Source: Kosmotoga arenicorallina S304 (GTDB taxonomy: Bacteria > Thermotogota > Thermotogae > Petrotogales > Kosmotogaceae). Taken from it: a stretch of 64,000 nucleotides of DNA. Below, one piece after another: positions 58,478 to 64,000 of the stretch. The notes under the pieces were generated by a model, which was not told the origin of the DNA, searched no databases, and worked only from the letters and a program-made list of their open reading frames with translations. Where the stretch lies: NCBI RefSeq assembly GCF_001636545.1, contig NZ_JFHK01000007.1:32276-96275 (forward strand), read 5' to 3'. Numbering within the stretch: position 1 is the first letter of the stretch; each line of letters opens with the position of its first letter. A program made the translations under genes and the position numbers.

Positions 58478-58499
58478 ACCGGGGGAGTTCTCCCCCGGT
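58478..58499 (-). terminator. Partial terminator between UgpB-like binding protein and permease genes
   Basis: ACCGGGGGA and TCCCCCGGT form a 9-bp stem; on the minus strand TTTTAG follows. Placed 11 nt after the binding-protein stop. Confidence 0.7.
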
Positions 58500-58509
58500 G
58501 AATATTCAA

Positions 58510-59808
58510 TTACTTCCCATAAATCATCGTGTATTCCCAGAGAATTGTGTTGGCTTTCTCCGCAGCGTTATCAAGAATTTTCTTTGCTTCTTTCCAGTAA
58601 TTCGTTCCATTGTATTGAAGGGCTTCCTCGATTGCGGAGTCAACAACATCTCTTATGGCAACAAAATTCCCGAGCCTTACTCCCTGGGCTTCTGGAACCC
58701 TTGTGCCAGAGAGAATCTGAAGGAATGCAGTCAAATGATTTGGATGCTGTGCAAACCAACCTTCATCAAGAAGGGCTTTAACAGCGCTATTTGTTGCCGG
58801 GAAGTAGCCTGTGGATTTGTGCCATTGCATTGTCACTTCCGTTTTCATAACGTATTGCAGGAATTCCCAGATAGCCTCGTATTCTTCCTTAGAATGCCCT
58901 TTCATGACCCAAAGCGTTGCGCCACCGATAACTGAATTTCCTCTCGGATAACCTTCTATCCTCGGCAGGAAAGTTGTTCCGACATTGAAATTGGCTTTAG
59001 ATTCAATCGAGCCCACGGATGACGTAGATTGGATAAGCATAGCTACCTGACCTGATAGGAAAGCCTGGTTAGCACTGTATTCCCTTCCACCGTAAACCAG
59101 CACTTTGTCCTGCGCCCATTTCATCCATTCTGCCATGACATCGACACCGAAGTCTTTGTTGAAGTAAACCTCGGTAGCCTTGGCCGCTCTACCGTTTTCG
59201 TTATTTGCATAGAACTGAGCATGATAGGCATGCATCTGTTCAAAAACCCATGCAGGCCATCCGAAGGAAATTCCTCCAGGTGCCGCTCCTGACTCAACAA
59301 TCTTCTTTCCATATTCATAAAGCTCGTTGAAGGTGGTCGGAGGTTTGTTGGGATCCAATCCAGCGGCTTCAAAGATGTCTTTGTTGTAATAGAGTATGGC
59401 AGTCGACGAATTGAAAGGCATAGAATAGAGTTTCCCATTAACTGAGTAATACTCGAGAATAGGTCCTATGACATCTCCCCAGTCAAAATCTGGGCCTGCC
59501 AGTTCGTATACAGGCACTATTGCCCCGCTGTCAAGCATGGTTTGCAATCCGACTTCGTAAACTTGAACAATATGCGGCTGATCCCCTGCCCTATACGCTG
59601 CGATAGCTTTCGTGAGCGTTTCAGCATAAGAACCTGTGAACTGCGCCACAACCTCGATGTCAGGGTGAGTTGCATTAAATCCATTAACAATCGCTTCCAC
59701 AGCAGGCAACCTGCTTCCACTCATTGCATGCCACATAGTGATAGTAACTTTTGAGAGAGCTACTGTCACCAGCAGAATGATAAAGAGAAAAACAAGAACC
59801 TTCTTCAT
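58510..59808 (-). CDS. UgpB-like ABC substrate-binding protein (system 2)
   Basis: 432 residues after TAAAGGAGGGG, with a signal peptide (MKKVLVFLFIILLVTVALS). Strong UgpB-type pattern: WHAMSGSRLPAVEAIVNGFN, FTGSYAETLTKAIAAYRAG, IVQVYEVGLQTMLDSGAIVP, SMPFNSSTAILYYNK, NSVIGGATLWVMKG and WHKSTGYFPAT. Glycerol-3-phosphate or a glycerophosphodiester is the favoured ligand. Closer to E. coli UgpB in pattern than system 1. No lipobox. A short inverted repeat (TGATC-N7-GATCA) lies at 59837-59853 upstream. Confidence 0.9.
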   Translation of the reverse strand: MKKVLVFLFIILLVTVALSKVTITMWHAMSGSRLPAVEAIVNGFNATHPDIEVVAQFTGSYAETLTKAIAAYRAGDQPHIVQVYEVGLQTMLDSGAIVPVYELAGPDFDWGDVIGPILEYYSVNGKLYSMPFNSSTAILYYNKDIFEAAGLDPNKPPTTFNELYEYGKKIVESGAAPGGISFGWPAWVFEQMHAYHAQFYANNENGRAAKATEVYFNKDFGVDVMAEWMKWAQDKVLVYGGREYSANQAFLSGQVAMLIQSTSSVGSIESKANFNVGTTFLPRIEGYPRGNSVIGGATLWVMKGHSKEEYEAIWEFLQYVMKTEVTMQWHKSTGYFPATNSAVKALLDEGWFAQHPNHLTAFLQILSGTRVPEAQGVRLGNFVAIRDVVDSAIEEALQYNGTNYWKEAKKILDNAAEKANTILWEYTMIYGK

Positions 59809-59981
59809 ACATAACCCCTCCTTTAAAGTGTTTTACTGATCTAACCCGGATCAAGGTGACAAAATTCATAAAAACTCTGCTTTTGAAAGCATTAAAGATT
59901 ATAGCAGACATCACCTTCTATTAACAAAATTTGGCATGGTATTCTTGATATACGAAATACATGAAGAAGGGGATGGTTTTT

Positions 59982-61157
59982 ATGTTTGAATATCAAAAAA
60001 ATGAAGACATAGGAACTTTTTCGGAAATTGCAAATTTCTCTTTTGCTGTTAAACATTCGCGCCATGAGCTCTTAAGAAAATATATTGCTGAAGCCTTGAG
60101 CAGTGGTGCAGAACTCTACACAGTTAAAGAATGCTCTCTCATTGTTGCAGGTTATGTACTCTATCCCTTCAATATGAGGTTGAGAAATTCTGTGGTTAAA
60201 ATGGGTGGCATAGGCCTTGTATGCTCGAGACCTGATTTCAGGGGAAAAGGTGCAATCAGGTTCATGCTGCAAAACGCTGTCAAAACAATGAGAGAAAAAG
60301 ACATGCTGGTTTCCGTCTTATATCCCTTCAATGTTGGGTTTTACAGAAAATACGGCTGGGAACTCTTTTTCAAAACAAAAAAGTTAGTTCTCTCACCCAA
60401 TGTGATTGACGCTGAAAAGTCCTCATCAGTAAGTTATAATTTCATGACTTTCCCGGACAGCGAGTTAAAAAGCTTCTACAACCATATAGCGCAAACTCAA
60501 TACAATTTGGCAATCAGAAATGATCATCAATGGCGAAGGCATTTGAAGCTCTTTTTCAATGATGAGGCGTCAACAGGGGTTGTGAAGTTCAGCAGAAATG
60601 GAAGGGTAACCGGTATGCTCACTCAATACCTTAATAGAAGCGAGAAAGGCTTTGACTCCTTACTTACAGTCAAAGATTTCTACTACTCTGACCAGGAAAC
60701 AAAGCTCACAATGCTATACTACCTGAAATCTCTCTCTCATCAGGTAAAGGAAATTACCTTCTATGCCCCTGAAGACTTCGAGCTGTGGCCCTATCTTACA
60801 GACAGACCAATAGAAGAGAAACTGGAAACTTCAGGAATGATAAGAATATTAGATCTTAAAAGTTTAAGTGGGCTTAATGTGGATTTTCAATTGCCAGCCG
60901 TGAAAGTCAAAGTGATAGATAACCTGATTGAGGAAAACAATGGAATATTCGAATTTTATACTGAAGGCGGGAAATTGAAAATCCGAAAAACAACAGATGA
61001 ACCGGAGCTTGAATGCGATATTTCCACAGTATCTTTTGTTCTGAGCGGTTTTTCAAGTCTTTCAGAATCAATCCGCATTGGAAAGGCAAAAGAGTTAAAA
61101 AAAGTCACACAGGTTGAAATACCCAAAGATGTTACTTTTCATCCTGAATTATTCTGA
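59982..61157 (+). CDS. Eis-like GNAT acetyltransferase
   Basis: 391 residues from the ATG at 59982, 9 nt after AAGGGGA; an in-frame ATG at 59961 lacks an SD. The N-terminal GNAT domain has the acetyl-CoA loop VCSRPDFRGKGAIRFML near residue 85 and LYPFNVGFYRKYGWEL near 118. A second GNAT-like region and a C-terminal SCP2-like domain (residues ~295-390) follow, as in the Eis family. Members acetylate amines on antibiotics, proteins or peptides. The substrate here is unknown. Transcribed towards the alkaline phosphatase gene. Confidence 0.85.
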   Translation: MFEYQKNEDIGTFSEIANFSFAVKHSRHELLRKYIAEALSSGAELYTVKECSLIVAGYVLYPFNMRLRNSVVKMGGIGLVCSRPDFRGKGAIRFMLQNAVKTMREKDMLVSVLYPFNVGFYRKYGWELFFKTKKLVLSPNVIDAEKSSSVSYNFMTFPDSELKSFYNHIAQTQYNLAIRNDHQWRRHLKLFFNDEASTGVVKFSRNGRVTGMLTQYLNRSEKGFDSLLTVKDFYYSDQETKLTMLYYLKSLSHQVKEITFYAPEDFELWPYLTDRPIEEKLETSGMIRILDLKSLSGLNVDFQLPAVKVKVIDNLIEENNGIFEFYTEGGKLKIRKTTDEPELECDISTVSFVLSGFSSLSESIRIGKAKELKKVTQVEIPKDVTFHPELF

Positions 61158-61230
61158 TTTTGTATTTAGGATTAATTTTGGCATAATTGAATTCCCAAAA
61201 AGGGTGAAAACTTACTTGGGGGTGTTCAAA

Positions 61231-62542
61231 GTGCGAAAGATTTTACTGGTGTTGCTCCTTCTTTTTAGCGTGGCGCTTTTTGCCGGCTATGTAAAAAACG
61301 TAATTTATTTATTGGTGACGGCATGGGACTGAACCACCTAATTCTGACGAGTTATCTTGAAGGACGAGAACTTAACATAATGAAAGCGCCTAATCTTGCT
61401 ATGAGCTTAACATTCAGTGCTAACAGCAACGTAACTGATTCTGCTGCTGCCGGAACAGCTCTCGCAGCTGGCTTCAAGACCAATAACGGTATGATTGGTG
61501 TTCTTCCAGATGGCACACCTATTCCAAGCATTGCCGATTTTGCAGCTCAAAATGGTGTTAAGACGGGTATTATTGCAACTTCACGTATAACCCACGCAAC
61601 TCCTGCTGCCTTTTACGGTCATGTGAATTCCAGAAGCGATGAAAATACGCTCGCCGAGCAATTAGTGAACAGCCAGATCACTGTTGCCTTTGGTGGAGGT
61701 TGGAGACATTTCGTACCGACTGGCGGTAAGAGAAAGGATGGAAAAGACCTTATAGCGGTTGCAAAAGAAAATGGTTTCGACTATATCACCACCAAAACTG
61801 AAATGTTAAATTATGATGGAAACCGTGTTTTAGGACTCTTCGCTTACAGCCATCTCAAAGCTGCTTCTGAAAGAACAGGAGAAGAGCCTATGCTTCCTGA
61901 AATGGTTTCCAAAGCTCTTGAGATCCTATCGAAAGATAACGAACCCTTTTTTTCCTCATGGTTGAAGGCTCACAAATCGACTGGGAAGCTCATGGTAACG
62001 ATGTCTTTGGTGTTTGGAAAGAAGTTGTTGAATTTGACAACGCAGTAAAAGTTGCCCTCGATTTCGCCGAAACTCACCCTGATACTCTTATAGTCGTTAC
62101 CGCTGACCATGAGACAGGAGGTCTTGGCCTTTCTACAGGTGGTTACACAATGAACCTCGAAAAAATCAGGAATGATTACACCAAAACCGCCGATTGGGTT
62201 GTTTCCAACTTCAAAACCGAAGAGGAACTAAAAGAAGCTGTGAAAGCATACTTCAATGTAGACCTCACAGAAGAAGACTTCGAGTATTACCGAGCAGAAA
62301 AGGCGAAATCTTACTATGGCGCATCAAATTCCATTGGAAGAATACTCAGCAATAAGGCAGATATAGGCTGGACCACTTTTGATCATACAGGCGCGCCGGT
62401 TCCGATATTTGCTTTTGGGCCTGGTGCAGAATTCTTCGAAGGAATAATGGACAACACTCAAATTCCAAGGTTAATAGGATTCCTTGCAGGTTATGAACTC
62501 GTAAGCCCTGTAAGCACTGTGCCATCAATAGGCGAGCACTAA
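61231..62542 (+). pseudogene. Alkaline phosphatase (PhoA family) with two frameshifts
   Basis: Begins at a GTG (61231) after GGGGGTG with a signal peptide (VRKILLVLLLLFSVALFAG). The frame breaks at about 61307-61313, where KNVIYL should run into IGDGMG, and again at the T7 run 61947-61953. Each is repaired by adding one base. Between and after the breaks the catalytic parts are intact: GMG, the nucleophile serine in TDSAAAGTA, SRITHATPAAFYGHV, VEGSQIDWEAHGND, VTADHETGG and DHTGAPVPIFAFG. The enzyme releases phosphate from phosphomonoesters outside the cytoplasm. With so little other decay, the breaks are either very recent or sequencing errors in homopolymers. Confidence 0.85.
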
Positions 62543-62549
62543 ACAATAT

Positions 62550-62576
62550 AAGCCCCGGTTTTACCGGGGCTTTTTT
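62550..62576 (+). terminator. Terminator after alkaline phosphatase
   Basis: AGCCCCGGT and ACCGGGGCT form a 9-bp stem around TTT, followed by TTTTTTG. A short T run on the other strand is lacking. Confidence 0.88.
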
Positions 62577-62583
62577 GTAATGA

Positions 62584-63489
62584 TTAATTCCTCCTGTAAT
62601 TAACCGCTACAATACCTGTTACCGCAAGCCCAAGAGCGATTAAAATGCTTGCCGTGAAAGATTCTCCGGGTATGAAAAGCGCTGAAAACACCGCCCCTGA
62701 TAGCGGGATTATAAATCTATAAATGGTAACCTCCCCTGCTTTGTTGTATTTCAGCACGGTATACCATAATGAAAAAGCAGCCGCTGATAAGAAGGAAGAA
62801 TACAGAAGCAAGAAGAAAGCCAGTGGTGTAAAGCGCAGGCCCTTTTCCATTCCGGGAAGTCCGATCCCAATCAAAAATATTGAACCCATTAGCATTTGCC
62901 ATCCAGATACAGCAAAAGGATCAAATTTTTTGGAAAGTTCCTTGGCGAGAATCGTACCCACAGCTCCTACAAGGGTGGAAAGTATTAACAATCCTTCACC
63001 GGAAAAAGTGATATCCAAGCTCAGGCCTTTTCCAATATTCGCAAGAAAGATACCCGAAAACCCGGCTGAAAGCCCTATGATTTTTCTCATATTTATCTTA
63101 TCGTTTTTGTATACAAAATGGGCGAGTAATACAACGAAAAAGTTCCCACTTGCAATAATGATCGATGATTTCACTCCTGACGTGTTTGAAAGACCGTTAT
63201 AAAAGAGAGTGTATTGCAAAGATGTTTGGAGAAGACCGAGTAAAAAAAGCCCAAAAAGACCTTTTAATCGTAGCCCGACTTTCCTCATTCTTGAACTAAA
63301 GATAAAAAGCATCAAACCAGCTATAAGAAAGCGCATTCCTGCAAAAACGAGTTTTTCTGAAATATCTCCTGAAGATATGTTTAGCTCTGAAAAGCTGATT
63401 TTCAAAACAGGAAAAGCGCTTCCCCAAAGAACCGATGCCAGTATTGCCATTATTGCAGCTGATAAGGGACTTTTCGGATTGATCTTCAT
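62584..63489 (-). CDS. EamA/DMT-family transporter
   Basis: 301 residues from the ATG at 63489, after GGAGGTAAAA; an ATG at 63501 forms part of that SD. Ten hydrophobic helices in two EamA repeats (SAAIMAILASVLWGSAFPVLK and IFLIGIGLPGME.. to the C-terminus), with the motif LVGAVGTILAKELSKKFDP at the start of the second. These carriers export or import small metabolites such as amino acids. The substrate is unknown. Single gene. Confidence 0.92.
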   Translation of the reverse strand: MKINPKSPLSAAIMAILASVLWGSAFPVLKISFSELNISSGDISEKLVFAGMRFLIAGLMLFIFSSRMRKVGLRLKGLFGLFLLGLLQTSLQYTLFYNGLSNTSGVKSSIIIASGNFFVVLLAHFVYKNDKINMRKIIGLSAGFSGIFLANIGKGLSLDITFSGEGLLILSTLVGAVGTILAKELSKKFDPFAVSGWQMLMGSIFLIGIGLPGMEKGLRFTPLAFFLLLYSSFLSAAAFSLWYTVLKYNKAGEVTIYRFIIPLSGAVFSALFIPGESFTASILIALGLAVTGIVAVNYRRN

Positions 63490-63620
63490 TTTTACCTCCA
63501 TAGTTTGACAAGCTATCAGAAAGTAAGTATATTTAAAACCATTTTACTCCATTTTAATGCATCTGACCATTTGTTTTCCTGAAGGAAATTATATCCGGAA
63601 CATCGAATGATAAAGTTAAT

Positions 63621-63639
63621 ATTGAGACTTTATCTCAAT
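63621..63639 (+). promoter_or_regulatory. Inverted repeat upstream of iron permease, possible Fur-type operator
   Basis: ATTGAGA-CTTTA-TCTCAAT is a perfect 7-bp inverted repeat with a 5-nt centre, 18 nt before the FTR1 start. The TGAGA..TCTCA arms resemble 7-1-7 Fur boxes. Confidence 0.5.
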
Positions 63640-63657
63640 AAGGAGAAGGAGGAGGAT

Positions 63658-63759
63658 ATGATGGTCGCTGCACTTATGATTACGTTCAGAGAGGCGCTTG
63701 AAGCTGCACTTATAATAGGCATCATGCTTGTATTGGTTAAGAGGTTCAGGAATGTATAA
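63658..63759 (+). pseudogene. FTR1-family iron permease, truncated by an IS21-type element
   Basis: Starts after AGGAGAAGGAGGAGGAT. The ~33 residues read MVAALMITFREALEAALIIG.. and contain the REALE iron-binding motif at the start of the first helix of FTR1/EfeU permeases. Full family members are 260 residues or more with seven helices, so only the first helix remains. The frame then meets a stop at the edge of an IS21-family element. The rest may lie beyond the element, outside the window. Confidence 0.8.
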
Positions 63760-64000
63760 AGTCAATAGGTTTTTGACCCGGGAGGGCCATAAAGAAATGA
63801 CCCGCTACCCACCTCAGGTATTCAAAACATCTCTTCTTCGGTAACTTCTTCCAGACATATTGAGAATCAAAGCGTTGTGCGTAATTCTGTCTAACAATGC
63901 CATGGTAAGGGCTTTGTCATGGAAAATCTTTATCCATTCTGAGAACACGAGATTCGTTGTAATTAACGTGCTCTTTGTTTCGTATCTCATTGCCAGATAT
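63760..64000. mobile_element. IS21-family insertion sequence (one end, partial)
   Basis: Starts near 63754-63760 (TGTATAAAGTCAATAGGTTT..), directly after the interrupted FTR1 codons, and runs past the right edge. It contains the 3' end of istB. The exact end and target duplication cannot be fixed without the other end. Confidence 0.7.
63814..64000 (-). CDS. IstB-like ATP-binding protein of an IS21-family element (C-terminal part)
   Basis: The last 61 codons of a minus-strand gene, reading YLAMRYETKSTLITTNLVFS, then EWIKIF, then ALLDRITHNALILNMSGRSYR. This is the conserved C-terminus of IstB (RYERGSTIITTN..ALLDRLTHH). IstB is the AAA+ helper of the IS21 transposase. The N-terminus and istA lie outside the window. 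Confidence 0.88.
   Translation of the reverse strand, partial: YLAMRYETKSTLITTNLVFSEWIKIFHDKALTMALLDRITHNALILNMSGRSYRRRDVLNT

Noticed and set aside
59837..59853. TGATC-N7-GATCA inverted repeat as an operator of the second UgpB-like operon
   Set aside because: Five-base arms are short and occur by chance; no second copy was found upstream of system 1.

Overview
The window looks like a chromosome segment of an anaerobic, probably thermophilic member of the Thermotogota, most likely a Kosmotoga-like lineage. The reasons are moderate GC, very strong purine-rich Shine-Dalgarno (SD) sequences, a TM1266-type small regulator, a flavodiiron protein, and many sugar and oligosaccharide ABC transporters mixed with glycoside hydrolases. 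This is inferred from gene content; no 16S rRNA gene is present.

Layout. 1-3.4 kb (minus): TM1266-like regulator, secreted double von Willebrand A (VWA) protein, WYL regulator, and the start of an ABC ATPase. 3.5-9.8 kb (plus): flavodiiron O2/NO reductase, then a GntR(YtrA)-led operon with two ABC ATPase/permease pairs and a small membrane protein. 9.7-16.8 kb (minus): an ABC-F protein, an orphan IS200/IS605 right end, an ABC exporter preceded by a packed series of micro-ORFs with a promoter and attenuator, and a secreted PHP-domain protein. 16.9-23.8 kb: a UPF0104 membrane protein, a two-gene surface system (cohesin-like lipoprotein plus papain-like protease with dockerin), a GltS-type symporter and a beta-CASP nuclease. 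23.9-24.4 kb: three tRNAs and a 37-residue protein. 24.7-28.4 kb (plus): an unexplained three-gene operon of opine-type dehydrogenase, B12-binding mutase-like protein and ATP-grasp ligase. 28.4-33 kb (minus): M1 peptidase with a probable beta-barrel, Gfo/Idh/MocA oxidoreductase and a degenerate MalK-like ATPase.

33-42.7 kb (minus): a UgpB-like ABC system, then a DeoR-led operon with a sugar ABC system, PfkB kinase and sucrose-phosphate synthase; four helically phased 10-bp repeats lie upstream. 42.7-46.4 kb: a hypothetical protein, an orphan ABC-2 permease and a parvulin-type foldase. 46.4-56.1 kb (minus): a beta-glucan/mannan utilisation operon with family-5 binding protein, Dpp-type permeases and ATPases, GH1, LacI and a GH5-like enzyme. 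56.3-62.5 kb: OsmC-like protein, a second UgpB-like ABC system, an Eis-like acetyltransferase and an alkaline phosphatase with two frameshifts. 62.6-64 kb: an EamA transporter and an FTR1 iron permease cut off after about 33 codons by an IS21-family element.

How it fits together: most of the window imports and processes sugars. Binding-protein genes come first in their transporter units and are separated from the permease genes by strong hairpins, which should give excess binding protein. Neither Ugp-like system carries its own ATPase, and the only MalK-like ATPase here has lost key motifs. The parts least explained by known families are the micro-ORF/ABC exporter operon, the cohesin-dockerin protease pair, the B12/opine-dehydrogenase/ATP-grasp operon, and two regulators that appear to start at near-cognate codons.
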